This document shows, piece by piece, positions 45,641 to 57,363 of a stretch of 64,000 nucleotides of DNA (positions are counted from its first letter, which is position 1; every line of letters begins with the position of its first letter). Origin of the DNA: Penium margaritaceum (lineage: Eukaryota > Streptophyta > Zygnematophyceae > Desmidiales > Peniaceae). The translations under genes were made by a program, and so were the position numbers. The notes below the pieces were generated by a model. That model was not told the origin of the DNA. It searched no databases and saw only the letters and a program-made list of their open reading frames with translations. Location of the stretch: NCBI GenBank assembly GCA_023375785.1, contig SZWC01000080.1, positions 499,308 through 563,307 on the forward strand, read 5' to 3'.

Positions 45641-47795
45641 CGCATAGGAGAGGATGGGCAGACCGATGACGTTGTCCTGGTCCCCTTGGGTGCTATTGGT
45701 TTGTCCCATCCACCAAATGCATCGTCTATACCACATGCATCTTCTACACCATCCGCGTCCTCTACATCGCTTGTCCCGTGTAAGCATCCCATATCGACAG
45801 CCCCCTTTGCGTCCTCGATGTTTGTGCCACCTGCTGTGTCGCCACTGTTGTCTGCATCACTTGTACCTGTGTCTCCGGCAGAGTCACTTGTGTTGTCTAC
45901 GTTGTCTTCACCAGATGTGTTCTCTATATCACCAGTCGCATTGCCTGTGGCATTCCCATCCGCCGTATCCCGTACCGATGCATCATTGCCACCTACACAT
46001 CCATCGCCTATTCCAATTGAATTACCCCCAGAATCCTATCCACGAGGTGAGGGCGGACGGCTATGTCTGTGTCCTACTCGCAACATGTATAGTTGGACCC
46101 TGGTATGAGGACCTTAGGCTTTAGTGAACAGGGGCTCATTGAAGTCCACACTCGGTGATACAGGTTTTTTACTTTGAGCTCACGAGCACCGATTGTGGCC
46201 ACCTTTACAAAGTCCACCATCATTTTGGGTCCTCCGTCTGTGACCTATGCCTTGGCGACACGTAATGGAGTTGTTCCGGCCCCAGATCCCAGTGTAGTGG
46301 ACGAGACACCAGCCCCTGCACTCTGCATCAGATTTTGGCTCGGCCCAATGAGGCATTGTGGAGCACAATGTGCAAGGCTGAGCAGGCACCCATCGATGAA
46401 CATGGGGTTTATAATCTTGTAGACCTACCGCACGGACAAAGAGGTCGTTTAGGTCAATTAGGTCTTGCGGAAGAAGCTAAAGCTAGATGACTCAGTTGAC
46501 CGCTAAAAAACATGATAGACTGCGAAGGGATTTTCTCAAATTGAAGGGATCGAATTTACTGAGACCTTTGCACAAGTTGGACGCATGACCATGACCTTGG
46601 GCTTGCTGTCCGAGGTGGGAGAGCATGACTATGAGCTCCATCAGATAGATGTCAACAACGCAAGCTGGAAGACGAGATCTACATCGTCCAACCCCCAGGG
46701 TTTGAGGATGAAAGTGACCGTGTATACCGTCTACGGAAGACCATGTATGGCCTGAAGAAGTCTCCTTGATGCTGGAACAAGGAAATGACCAGTACGCTAC
46801 TACGAGCCGGCTATATCTAGAGCACGGCCGTACCCATCACTCTTCCTCTCCCAGACTCCTGCACCAATCACAGCCTCCCGATCTACGTCAACAACCTTCT
46901 GATCGCTTCACCCGATGTGAAGGCCATCAAAGCAGCCAAGGGTGTGCTGTCATCTTACATATAAAATGAAAGACCTCAGTGAGGTAGTAGTATTCCTTGG
47001 CATATATATTATGTATGACCGCTCTCGTCAAACACTCTTGGTCTAATAGGTTCGGTACGCTCTCTCTCTGGAGGAGTATTTCACCAAGCTACTGAGCGTC
47101 GTACACACGTTGTCTATCCCAATCACCCTCGACAGACAGGACACTCTCAAGGTCGACGACCCTGCAAGACTGGGGGAGCTAGTCGACGTGACCTTTTACA
47201 TGCGATTCAGTGGCTCACTCGTGTTGCTGACCACAATGACACGGTCGGACTTGGCCTTTAGTGTCAACCTGCATGCGCAGTTCTCGCAAGCAGCACAGAG
47301 TCGGGTTCTTGAAGCAGTTGTCCGATGCATGCGGTATGTCGTGGCGGCCTTCACTACTGAGAAAAAACCTTAGAGGTCCTCAACGGATACATGGACGATG
47401 ACAATGCATGGAGCCCAGACGACAAGAGTCGCATTGGCTACATCCTCCTCATTGAAGGAACTATCGTCTCATGGTGTAGTGGGAATGGGGGTTGCATCAC
47501 TCGCAAGACTACAAAAGCATAGTGCGTAGTTCTGGGCGCTGGCGTGACCGAGAGAGTGTGGTTTGTGAGTTTGTTACATGAGCTCCATTAGCACATGCCT
47601 CCTATTGTACTTCAGAGGGATCATGAGAACACAAAGGCCATCGTAGAGAACTATGGTGTGTTCCATGCATGCACGAAGCACTATGGCTATGTGGGTTGGC
47701 ACCGACTAGAGCATACTGATTTTCTAAAAAAGGCCATCAGCAATACGAAGTTCCTGTGGCTACATGTTCTATGGGATTGCATCCTGCCTTTACTA
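45640..47795 (+). pseudogene. Copia linker, RT and RNase H of element IV
   Basis: 45641-46108 is a long Ser/Pro/Ala-rich linker (158 open codons). RT follows with GFSQIEGIEFTETFAQVGR near 46530, a frame-damaged MDVNN region, and YRLRKTMYGLKK near 46725. The catalytic motif reads YVNN near 46883, so both catalytic Asp are Asn. RNase H appears in 47110-47795 with MTRSDLAFSVNLHAQFSQ, DDKSRIGYILLIEGTIVSWCS and a KHYGYVGWHRLEH segment replacing the usual KHIDVRYHF. The final stop is near 47798. Confidence 0.85.
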
Positions 47796-47897
47796 TAGAC
47801 TGACCTGTGCCCTTGAGCTGTATCTGTTTTCGTTTACCATCATTGCCTTGTATTAATGCTCGTGTCAGTACTAGTACGTCCATGGACTTGTTCTTCG

Positions 47898-48565
47898 TGT
47901 GGTCATGACGGAGCGATACTGTGTAGAGAACTTACTGTGACCTCTCGGCTCACGTCCATTGCCGTGCAGACTCTTGAAAAGGCAAAGGGTGCAAAAAATT
48001 GTGGGAGCAAACACAAGTTTGATAGTTACCGAGCAGTTGTAGTGGGCCAATGGTGACACATGGCATGCTGACACAAGCAATACTCCTCCATTGCTACCCA
48101 CATACTCGCCTCCCTTGTGGTAGTATTACCTTAGCTCCACTTGGCAGTTACTTAAAGCTTTCTTTGTTGCTTGGCCTTCGCATAGTTTTTTTCCAAACTC
48201 CCTCATGGGGCTATTCTGCTGTGCTTGCTCACAAACCCAAATTAGTCTTAGGATATGCGTTTGCTGTCGATGGAACTTGCCTATTTCAGGCCAAAACTCA
48301 TAACAAGGCTGGTGGTAGGGACTTTGTTTTTGGAACTCGAGAAGTTATTACCCTTGAGCTTTGAGGAGAGCTAGCAGGCCACGCTCACCGGCTGCTGGGT
48401 GAGCTCGATTAACGAGATTCACCCATAAGTTCCTCCCTCATGTTCGCTTTTTCTACTATAACTATCACCATACACTTTTGTTTTCTCCCCCGTTTATTTT
48501 ATTTTGACCGCAGTGTTATGCTCCACATAGCTAAACAAGGAAAGAGGTAAATGGTATTAGTGGCA
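47898..48565 (+). repeat. 3' LTR of element IV (borders approximate)
   Basis: This is the partner of 41389-42051. No clear polypurine tract precedes it. It contains an open stretch on the plus strand (48050-48364) that I take as chance, since the partner LTR has stops at the same place. Confidence 0.8.
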
Positions 48566-49128
48566 CTAGAAAAAGCCACCAAGTGTCCCGGTCTTGACCA
48601 CCGAGAAAACTTTATTATCCATACATGGATGAAGTACCCAGTGATCATTGATTTTGACGGCTGACCTCAACCATAAATTTTTTGATGTGTTTTTTGCACT
48701 TTGGAATTATTTAAGATGTACGTTTCATTTTTCAAAAAAGGGAGGTAGTACGTTAATTTCGACAAACGGATTATCTAAGTTATTTTGTTTCGATGATAAT
48801 TCTGTACTTTGTGCTTTTGAACAACAAATTCAAACGGTGAGCCGTTTGTTGTTCACGCGCGTCAGCCACATCGCGCCGTAATTCATCTTTTCAGTTGGCC
48901 GAAGCAGCCAATCACGGTCTTGCAAGTGCCGCTATCCAACGGCGCAACCTTCTGCATGTTATTGGACTGGACCCAAAAGTAGTCGGCCTAGCAATTCCTA
49001 CACAGAAAAATTTGACTAAGCGAACAAGATAGAAGTGTGGATAAACCCAGGCATAGAAAAAAGTAAAAAATGACAGTGGTATCTTGAATTCGATGAATGG
49101 TATCTAGAATTATTTAGGTGGTACATTT
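48566..49128. other. Noncoding spacer between elements IV and III
   Basis: The first about 100 bp carry another GGTCTTGACCACC core like the LTR of element F. The rest is AT-rich with no credible gene. An imperfect hairpin lies at about 48818-48855: GAACAACAAA with an ACGG arm against CCGTTTGTTGTTC. A GAATTATTTA word occurs near both ends (48704 and 49108), with a doubled GGTATCT-GAATT unit near the right end. Its origin is unclear. Confidence 0.5.
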
Positions 49129-49495
49129 TGTAGGTAGCTGCAGCTCTTAAGCAAGCATGCAAGCAAGCAAGCAAGCGAGTGAGCGGGTAGTACCATGGAT
49201 TGGGGGCAAGCTCACTTTGACACAATGGTGAATCAGAGAAAAGGAGTTGGTGAGTAACAAGTGAGTGAGGTGGTTGGTGCCGGTTGACCGGGCCACCCAC
49301 GCGAGTCACTCGGTGTGGGGCCCGGACGCCACCCAGGGAAGAAACCCGACCCTGGAGCGAGCGACCTCCAGGCGATTTCTTACACGCCGGTACAGACCGG
49401 ACGTGTGGTCCCTACGGATTAGCAACCCAGTTCACCACTCTAAGGGCATGTAAGTGTATGACGAATCAACCAAACCACAGGCATGTCATCCTACA
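49129..49495 (-). repeat. 3' LTR of family III (367 bp)
   Basis: On the minus strand it runs from TGTAGGATGACATGCC to CTACCTACA. It is over 90 percent identical by eye to 57364-57733. Repeated GCAAGCAAGCAA words lie near its end. About 310 bp between it and RNase H (49496-49811) hold no gene. Confidence 0.94.
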
Positions 49496-49811
49496 AAAGT
49501 ATCCCCCATTATGGTATATAGAGTCATCACTAAGATAAGGCTCGTAACAAAATTAGTACTGTGACCACCATTTGGCAGCTTGATGAATGCACCATCACTG
49601 TGAGCTTCATACTGCGTCACACTCTTGTACCATAGAGCCTCAGTCCAGCTTAATCACCTGTAGTGATGATGTGGGTGTGTGAGGAGAGACAAGAGGACAC
49701 TTGTGTGTGTCACGACCATAACCAACACTCCTCCATGACCCACAGATGAACAGTCCACACATGGACAGAGAGGGAGCACGTCACAAGATAGCGAAATGTA
49801 CAGACCTCACG

Positions 49812-51488
49812 TCAACTAGGGACATCACCTGTGTGCAGCAGACCAACAGCATGTACAGCTGCTTTGAACATGCCACTGCAGAGAGCTTTGATAAGGAAGT
49901 CTACACCCTGCTGAAGAGTGTCAACCCAGACCACATGAACTTCTCCAGTAGCAATGCGCTCACGTACAAAATGATGCTCAACGTTGATGTACTTTGTGCG
50001 AGAGTGATGCATGCCATCGTGCTCACCGATTGCTTGTGCACTCTGGTTATCACAAGGGAGAGTGATGCAACGTAGTTGTTGTTGTTGACGGGACAGCCAT
50101 ACACTCTCACACGTACTTGCGACGAGTGCCACGTACTCAGCCTCACTAGAGCTTCGAGCAACACAGCCCTGTTTACCACTTTTCCACGAAACAGCAGTCC
50201 CACCGACGAGGAAAACGTAGCCAGTGTGACTGCGAGCATCCGTGTCATGTACCAAGTCACTATCTCTGTATCCGTCGACCACCACAGAGGGCTGTGCGCG
50301 ATAGCACAATCGCAACCGTGCGGTGGACAGTGCGTAGCAGACTACGCATAGTGCTGCCTTGAGATGGATCTGGCAAGGCTGTTGGGAGAACTGGGCAAGA
50401 AAGTTGACCGAGAAGGCCACATCAGCCTGAATGGTGGTAGCGAGGCACATGAGATAGTCGATGACATCAACAATCTCCCCCAGCTGTACTGAATTGAGTG
50501 AATTCAAGAGACGCTGACCTGCTCGAGTCATCGGTGTGGATGCAGTGGGGCCATCAGCAAGTAAGGGTGCAAAGCGCTCTCCCAGTGTACGGATGTACAC
50601 TGCCTAGTGCACGTGCAGGGTATGACGTTGGCGATCGCGCTCAAGCTCCATACCTAGGAACATCCGCGTAGGACCCAGGTTCTTCATTTTGTATGCACAC
50701 TATAGTAAGCTCTTCACTGACTGGAGAGTTGTGGGGCTGGGCGAGGCAATGAGCAGATCATCGACGTAGACGAGGACGGCCACAAATGGCTCTGAGGAGG
50801 CACTCAAGAAGAGTGCGGGATCGACCGTGTTACGACGGTAATCTCCACGCTCAAGGGTGTAGGAGATCTCTATGTTCCAATAATGCGATGACTGTTTGAG
50901 CCCGTAGAGGGCCTTGCGCAGTCGCCAGACCTTGTTTGTGCCATCCGTGAACCCTGGTGGCTGGACCATGTAGATTACCTCGTCAACCTTCCCATGCAAG
51001 AAAGCATTCTTGACATGCATCTGCTCTAGTTCCTAGTCATGCTAGACGACGAGGTTCAGTAGTGCCCGAGCAGTGGTGTACCTCCCGACTGGTGCAAAGG
51101 TCTCGTCAAAGTCAATCCCAGGGATCTGGGAGAAGCCCTTAGCAGTGAGACGAGCTTTGTACTTGTCGACATTCCCATCGGGATTCAGCTTGTGCTCAAG
51201 TACCCATTGAGCAGAGACTGTCTTGCGGCCTGCAGGGAGGTCCACGAGCTGAAAGAATCCATGTTCCTTGAGGGTTGTGAGCTCCTCCTGCATGGCCTTC
51301 TCCCAGAGGTCAGTGTCACCTCCCGCGCGAGCCTGGCGGACAGTGGTCGGCTCAGGAGAGAGAGTGGGGAGGCCCGAGGCCGCGAAGCATACGACAACGT
51401 ACCTAGTGACGGAGGACTCAAGAGTACTATGGAACTCATGGGCGACGAGAGTATAGCCGACTACTGAGTTGGGATATACGACGCTCAC
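49812..51488 (-). pseudogene. Copia RT and RNase H of family III
   Basis: RT opens in the piece 51488-51042 with LWEKAMQEELTTLKEHGFFQ, AQWVLEHKLNPDGNVDKYKAR and ETFAPVGRYTTARALL. Two TAG codons (about 51036-51044) stand where III' has Gln and Trp. The piece 51020-50700 has KNAFLHGKVDEVIYMVQPPGF, YGLKQSSHYWN and intact YVDD near 50760. RNase H (50600-49812, 262 codons) is intact over its length: ARSHTGYVFLVGGTAVSWKS, SSSEAEYVALVAS, CDNQSAQAI and RTKYINVEHHFV. Few lesions separate it from a working gene region, but the frame is broken at four TAG sites. Confidence 0.94.
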
Positions 51489-52281
51489 AGACAGACCAAG
51501 AGTATCAAGACTGGTAGGTCACAGCGAGGGGTCAGATGCGGAGGACGAGGCGCTGGAGCATGTGACCCGCTGAGTAAACTAAGAGACAGGCTCAGCAGCC
51601 GTCCCAGAGAATCATGAGTGCCCACGGGAGGACTCTGAGGGCTGAACTAAGTAAGAAGAGGGAAGAGCATGCCGTCCCCCCCACGAGTGTAGGACTCAGG
51701 CCCGGGAATCACAATCTGGGATGCTTCACCGTCAATGGCGTCGACCACCGGCAAAGGCTCTGAGTCAGGATTCAAGGCGGATGTGGGATGGACAGGGGAC
51801 TGCGTGTGAGGGGGTGCCAAGTGAGAGGACTCGCAAGCGCCGGCGGGCAGCTAGGATGACACGGAATCAGCGGACTGAGAGGGGGAGGACGAGGACTCCT
51901 CCGAGGAGGAGTCCTCGTTCTCACTGTCCACGGTAGAACAGTAGGGACTACTGTGTGAGAGGGAGAGGAGGACGCTCGTAGGTTGGAATAGACACACCCC
52001 CAAGCCGACGTAGCGAGGAGAGGGACGAAGGAGGAGGGACATGGGACAGGTCACGAGGAAAGACATCCTCAAAGAACAGGGTATCATAGGATTCAACGAC
52101 GCGAGAGCGATCAGAGTCCTAGAAGTACCATGCTTTCAACACGGCCGAAACACCAAGGAAAGTGCAAAGATGAGCGCGAGGGCTGAGTTTGCCGTCGCGG
52201 ACATCTTCGGGCAGCCAGACGGCAGTGACACAACCCCAAACACGAGCGAGGCAGAGGTCACCCTGGCGGCCGTACCAACGC
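51489..52281 (-). pseudogene. Integrase C-terminus and Ser/Pro-rich linker of family III
   Basis: In element sense, sequence after the integrase core continues here with frameshifts. Readable bits correspond to the WDPSRCRV-type fold end of III' near 52130. A Ser/Asp-rich stretch follows (DSENEDSSSEESSSSPSQS near 51900). Then comes a proline-rich linker with an RGGRL-like basic end before RT near 51680. Copia integrase and RT are normally joined by a variable linker; this one is longer than in family I. Confidence 0.75.
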
Positions 52282-54000
52282 TTAAAAAGGGATGACGTGA
52301 CGAGGGAGTGGACCGTGAGGAATCCGGTTCCACACCCATGTCATGTAGGACATGGCCTCGAAAGAAAACATGTGAGAGAGAGAGGACTCACTGAGGAGCG
52401 TACGTACATCGTCAGCAAGGGTGTGGTTCCAGTATTTAGATACGTCGTTATCCTGGGGCGTGTATGGAGCCGAGGATTCCATACACACCCCACGAGACGT
52501 CAAATAGCAGGCAGTAGGACCCATGAATTCCCTACCACGGTTTCAACAAAAAACTTTCAGACGACGACCACAGGCCAGTTCGGCCTGAGGCAACCAGGAC
52601 TCGAGCGTGGAGCAGACATTATTTTTTTGCCGAAGGGCAAAGACCCAGTGCATGCAAGAGAAGTCATCGGTGAGACACAATACATAGCGTCCAACCCTCC
52701 CAAGGACATCATGGGCGAGGGGTCCCATGACGTCCGCATGCAAGGGGCCAAGAGGGTGAGATATATGAGACTCAGAGGTGGAAAAAGGAGAATGGTGCAT
52801 TTTTCCCTGAGCACAGTCAAGACAGTCAGTGGAGCAAGGAGCAGAAAATGTGTCAGTGTCAAGGCCATGAGCAGGCTTGTCCCGGAGCAGGCTGTCAACT
52901 GTAGCAGTGTGAATGTGACAGCGACTGTGATGAAGTAACTATGCATGTACTGGAGTGAGAGAGTATGCCACGTGAACAAGTGCAGTCGTGTCTGGGTGGG
53001 GTGTAAAGGATGGCACACGATACAAGTAATCACAGCGAGTGCCACGCAAGAGGACGCGGCCGGTGGTGTAATGCAATACAGATGCAATATCGCGACTGGA
53101 GGAGAAATCCATGCCTTCATCGTCGAGAGTCGTAACAGACAGCAGACTGAGCTCTAGAGTGGGCACGTACAAAACATCAGGCAGGAAGAGCTCCCCCCTA
53201 GGACCAAAGCCCTGGACAGGTAAGAACTGACCACTGCTAGTGCGGACAAAGCGGACAGAGTCAACGGGACCCAGAGAAACAGAAGAGGAGCGACAAGAGG
53301 TCATGTGGTGGGTGGCCCCTGAATCAAGGATCCAGAAGCCACCCGTCACGCGGATAGACGTAGGATCACGACTCATAGTGGTGGTGACAGAGCGAGGAAG
53401 AAGGCGCTGACCACATGTAGTAAGACCACATGTAGTAAGACAACGAGGTAGACTATGGGACTGCCACTGCTCAATCCACGGGACATCGACTAGATAACAA
53501 CCCTGAACATGACCAGGTGACAGACCACGGAGAGAGAAATCACCATCACATGCAAGCACCCCCACAGATGAACGCACACTCTCACCTCCCTGATCACGGA
53601 GGTGTCGCTGGTGGACGGCATGAGAGTGGGTGGCATCCGGCTGGCGGGCGTCCTCTGACGGGCCAGTGATGACAACGCCAAAGGAGGGGCGCTGAGAAGG
53701 ATAGGTGGACGACATCCACGATGGAGGAGAGTAGAACCCAGACGGGGACTCGAAGTAGACTGGACCGCCAAGCCCAAGAGGCCACCTCCAGGGAGTGGGT
53801 GGAGTCGGTGGAGTCAGGGCAGAACTGTAGGTAGCAGCTGTCGAGGAGGAGAACGAAGTGGGTCCGGTGGTCACCGTGGAGGTAGAGGAGCGAGCAGAAC
53901 GTCCACTTGACCCTGTGGAGCAGGCCCAATGCGCTCGCATGGCTGAGGTAAGATGGGTATCATCAGGTTGTACGGGCCACTTGGGTGTAGCATGACCCAT
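52282..54000 (-). pseudogene. Copia protease and integrase of family III
   Basis: The frame 54000-52939 (353 codons) runs unbroken from the zinc knuckle through Gag's Pro-rich end into protease, with FWILDSGATHHMTSC near 53310 and the flap region. Gag and protease are thus in one frame, without a programmed shift. The pre-integrase part follows with CHIHTATVDSLL and DCAQGKMHHSPF. The core (52800-52543) has HADVMGPL and a damaged second Asp region. 52524-52282 has SSAPYTPQDNDVSKYWNHTL, where the catalytic Glu position is occupied by Lys, and YMTWVWNRIPHG. Confidence 0.92.
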
Positions 54001-55244
54001 GGAACCGCAGTTCCATCATGTGACAGTGCTGGAGGAGGGAGACGAAGATGCAGCACCAACAGAGTCACGACCCTTGCCATCTCTGCCGCCACCACCACTC
54101 CCTGAGGCACCCCGTGGGCCCTTGCCCTTGCCAGCTCCTCCACCCCATCCACCCCCTTGTGAAACAAGTACCGTGGCTGTTGTGGTGGAAGGGACGGACG
54201 ATGATGCAGAAGTAGAGGAGGAGGAAGAAGGATGGCGGTAGTAGCTGCTACAACAGCGTTACGGTGAATGCGTTTATTGTGCAATAAGCTCCACCAGTCC
54301 GTTAGACATTGGGAGGTTAACTCCCACAAGACACCAATGCCAAACGGTGCGTCTGCTACGACGGGGATGGCAACCAGACGCTCAAGCTCACTTGACTTCA
54401 CCTTCCTCAATATGTCACTAAGTTCGGGGATGAGGCCGTTGACGATAGAAAGAGCACCAAAGAGCTGTCCAGGGGCGGCCTTTCCAAGGTCGCATGGCAG
54501 TCGTAGACTGCGGGCCCAGTATGCGTCAGCAGTCTTGTCAGCACGCATGGAGAGCGTGTTGAACTGGACAGTGAGTATGCTCTGAACAGCATGGCCTGTC
54601 ACTGTCGTGCGTCGCTTGATCAGTGCGTAGGCATCCACGGGGTCAGCAGGGATGCGACGCGAAGTGTCCACGTTGTAGGACCCAATCTCGTCTGTGAGAT
54701 CATCAAACCCGCCACAAATGAGGGCACGGACAGCACAGGTAGACTCAGACTCAGTAGGTATGAAGGGTAGGTCGGCAGAGGGGTTGGACTCATAGTAGTA
54801 TTCCCATAGCTGCTTCCCCTATGTCCAGGTACTAAACCGAACCTCCCAGGAATGGAAGGTAAGGTTAGGGGTGAAGTGAGGTAGGTTAGAGTCGAAGTCA
54901 GGCTTGCGCTACACTGATGGGACAAGTGCTTTAGCTACGACTGCACCGGCGGCAACGGCGACTGCAAGAGGATCAGAACAGGATGAGTCGGCGGCAGTGG
55001 ATGCGGAAGCGAGTGAAGTGGAGAATGCTACAGCAATGCTTGTAGACGGTGTGCCACGCAAGGTGGGTTGGAGGCGGTTAAGTACCAAGTCAGCAATATG
55101 ATCCGCGAAGGTTTCTTGGTCAGCCTCCTCAGCACACTGATTTTACTCGGCAGTGTGCTGAGTAGTGAGTGCAGCGTGGAGGGCAGTGCGCTCGCGCTAC
55201 AACTCAGCCTGTAAGACTGCGTATTGGTCATCGTCAACTGGCAT
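54001..55244 (-). pseudogene. Copia gag of family III
   Basis: The ATG at 55244-55242 starts a short helical N-terminus (MPVDDDQYAVLQAEL). TAG stops at about 55202, 54912 and 54821 and a TAA near 55146 interrupt it. The core is open in 54671-54235 with VDAYALIKRRTTVTGHAVQS, FNTLSMRADKTADAYWARS and LTDWWSLLHNKRIHR. A frameshift near 54235 leads to a Ser-rich then Gly/Arg-rich (RGG-like) stretch. The zinc knuckle at about 54015-53975 reads stop-WNCGSMGHATPKW: its first Cys is TGA and its last Cys is Trp. Confidence 0.9.
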
Positions 55245-55466
55245 GTTGCCAGTGACGCGACTCTATCGAAAGGAGAAATTTTTGGCAGAGTTTTCCCAGC
55301 CCCAGTGGGTGTGGGAAATGTGCGATAGGTATGTTGGGAGTTCACTGCAAGGAAACAACCTGGTCGTATAAACACATCAACGCAGAGAGTGCAGGAGGAG
55401 AGGGAGAGATCAAGCTCATCAAGCACGGCGGTGCAGAGAGAACAACGGTGGAAGAGCAGCTGCAAC

Positions 55467-56400
55467 TCAGGAGGCAACAATTGTAGCAATGGCTGATGCG
55501 GAGACGATGAGACAGGCTATCCCTGTCAACGCTGCAGCTGACAGGGTGGAGATAGCTACAGTGGTCACGACCAGTAGCTGAATGTGACGAGTCACCGAAG
55601 ATGAGGCGGAGGGCAAGGATGATGCCTGTGAGGTGGAGGTGTTGATGGAATCAACAATGTTGGAGAGTTTTGTGGCAGCTGTAGCTGCTGATGATGCAAC
55701 GGCATCTACTACGGCGGCAATTTGGGTCACTACGTTGACAGCAGCAGCTACCAAGGGTCCCTGATCAACGGCAGCCAAGGTGTAGGTCTCAATGGCCCTG
55801 CCAGCGGCAGTGCTAGCTGGTACACGTGTGGCACGTGTAGTGGATACAAAAGTAAATGCAACAGCGACACTGGACACAAGCGTAGCCTGTAGGGAAGTCA
55901 GAATATCAGGAGATGGAGAAGATGCTGACTCTGTAGCTGATGTAGCTGGGGATGCAGCACGGCGAGAAAGTGGCGCTCCTAATGCTGCTGCCGCGGAACA
56001 GTTTTGAGCCACGAGTAATAGCACGTCGACGCTACTGGTGTATCCTATGGGCTACGAGTGGGCTTACCAGTGAGTGAAGAATTCTGTGGTCGCACCGGCG
56101 ACGCCGTAGCCGGCTCATTCTGTGCCGTCGGGGAGTTATCGGCGGCTGACTAACAATGTGTTGCGTAGTCCCATGCGTCCGTCCACTCGTAGTAGTTGGT
56201 GTGGTCGTAGTCCTCGTTGGGGTCGAAGCCCGGACTGCTGCGACACACCCTCGACCACACCTGCCTCTCCGTCCACTCCTCGTAGTACGCTAGCTCTTCG
56301 TCAATGCGTGCACGCTCACGTGCGGCCTTGGGAGACGTGGGGATTGGCTCGGTTTCGGGAGGAGACGCTAGTGCGACAAGCACTTGACTGCCAGGAGGAC
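55467..56400 (-). pseudogene. Extra Ala/Thr/Ser-rich ORF upstream of gag, family III
   Basis: The main open part (56024-55467, 185 codons) starts after a damaged N-terminal half at about 56400-56030 that holds acidic/aromatic segments (IDEELAYYEEWTERQVW). It aligns with the ORF at 59013-59765: both have an R-A-x-R-x-P-x2-T-A-x-G-R-A segment (here TRATRVPASTAAGRAIETY), then an Ala/Thr/Ile-rich helical stretch, and a C-terminal hydrophobic segment (ALTGIACLIVSASAIATIV). It ends 223 bp before the gag ATG. Function unknown; the tail could be a membrane helix. I do not recognise the family. Confidence 0.75.
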
Positions 56401-56530
56401 AGCCTGAGGTCATAAGGGGTGCACAGTGACAGACATTAGTTAGTACAGCTGCAGCAGATATGTCGGCAGTATCACGGCTGATGACGTAGATGGGGGCGAC
56501 GGTGAAGTGTGTGGGACGGCAGTGGTGATG

Positions 56531-57137
56531 TGCCAGTCCTGTGTACGAGAGTAGTGATCCTTGTGAACCACGAGAGCAAGGTGTGCTGCTGTGAAGAATG
56601 TGTATGCGCGGCTGTGGAGAGACAACAGCTGTAGTCGGTGCCACCACGTGACAGCACCGTAGGACGTGTGGAGGCTAAAGCTCGGCAGAGGTAATGTGCC
56701 AGTCCTGTGCATGATAGCACTCCTTGTGAACCACGAGAGCAAGGTATGTTGCTGTGAAGAATGTGCATGTGCGGCTGCCAAGAGATAGCAGCTGCAATCA
56801 GTGCTATCACGTGACAGTACCGTCGGACGTGCGGAGGCTAAAGCTCGGCAAAGTGAGAGGAGTGCACGAACGGCAGACGGGAGATGGATGCGGCGGTCGG
56901 GGCTGCCACGTGCCGTTACCTATGTGCGTGTAGAAGCCGAGAGTCAGTGGGACTCGTAAGGGTGGCAGTGAAGCTGCGTCGGTCTAGCGCACGAGAGTCG
57001 CACTCCTCGTGAACCATGGGAGTGAGGTGTGCTACTCTGGAGGAAATGCATGTACGGCTACTGAGAGACAGCAGCTGCAGTTGATACCTCACGTGGCAGC
57101 ACCATCGGGTGTGCGGAGGCCGAAGCTCGGTAGAGTG
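56531..57137. repeat. About 165-bp tandem repeats in the 5' leader of family III
   Basis: A unit with GTGCCAGTCCTGTG, CCTTGTGAACCACGAGAGCAAGG, an ACGTGACAGYACCGT segment and GGAGGCTAAAGCTCGGC occurs at about 56531 and again 162-166 bp later. A third copy, more diverged, starts near 56970 (CTCGTGAACCATGGGAG at 57004) and ends with GGAGGCCGAAGCTCGG near 57131. A remnant of another unit fills 56850-56950. No gene fits this stretch; several short ORFs in it are repeat-derived. 57138-57351 is leader sequence without a gene. Confidence 0.88.
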
Positions 57138-57351
57138 CAGGGGGATGGCGGCAAAGACGTGCCGATCCCGTGTACGAGAGGAAGACACCTCACACCATGT
57201 GGATACAGTGTCTCTAGCTGCAGGGCGTAGTGGCCAAAGCTGTGGCTTATACCCGTGATAGTTGCAAGTGGTTGCTTGCACGGGATCACCCACCACACAA
57301 AAATGACGCAACGAGATCTCAGGACCGTCGCGAGGAGGAATGGGTCCTCCT

Positions 57352-57363
57352 GCTCTGATACCA
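57352..57363 (-). other. Primer binding site, family III
   Basis: On the minus strand TGGTATCAGAGC follows directly after the 5' LTR. This is the standard initiator tRNA-Met 3'-end site. Confidence 0.94.

Larger units (their letters stand above)
41389..48565 (+). mobile_element. Old full-length copia element IV
   Basis: Two related segments, about 41437-42047 and 47936-48565, share long stretches (for example TGACCTCTCGGCTCAC and AGCTAAACAAGGAAAGAGGT) and form the LTR pair. Homology may extend 40-50 bases further left in both, so starts are given as 41389 and 47898. Between them lie a primer binding site, an Ala-rich leader, gag, protease, integrase, RT and RNase H, all in the plus direction with many stops. 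LTR identity is clearly lower than in families I and B, so this is an old element. No TSD was found. Confidence 0.88.

Noticed and set aside
48050-48364. 104-codon plus-strand ORF as a gene
   Set aside because: It lies inside the 3' LTR of element IV and the partner LTR has stops at the same place.
51042-51090. An envelope-like gene in family III
   Set aside because: No ORF follows RNase H before the 3' LTR (49496-49811), and no membrane protein signature was seen outside the leader ORF.
56440-57311. Several 110-165 codon minus-strand ORFs in the family III leader
   Set aside because: They overlap in different frames across the tandem repeats and have no counterpart in III'.
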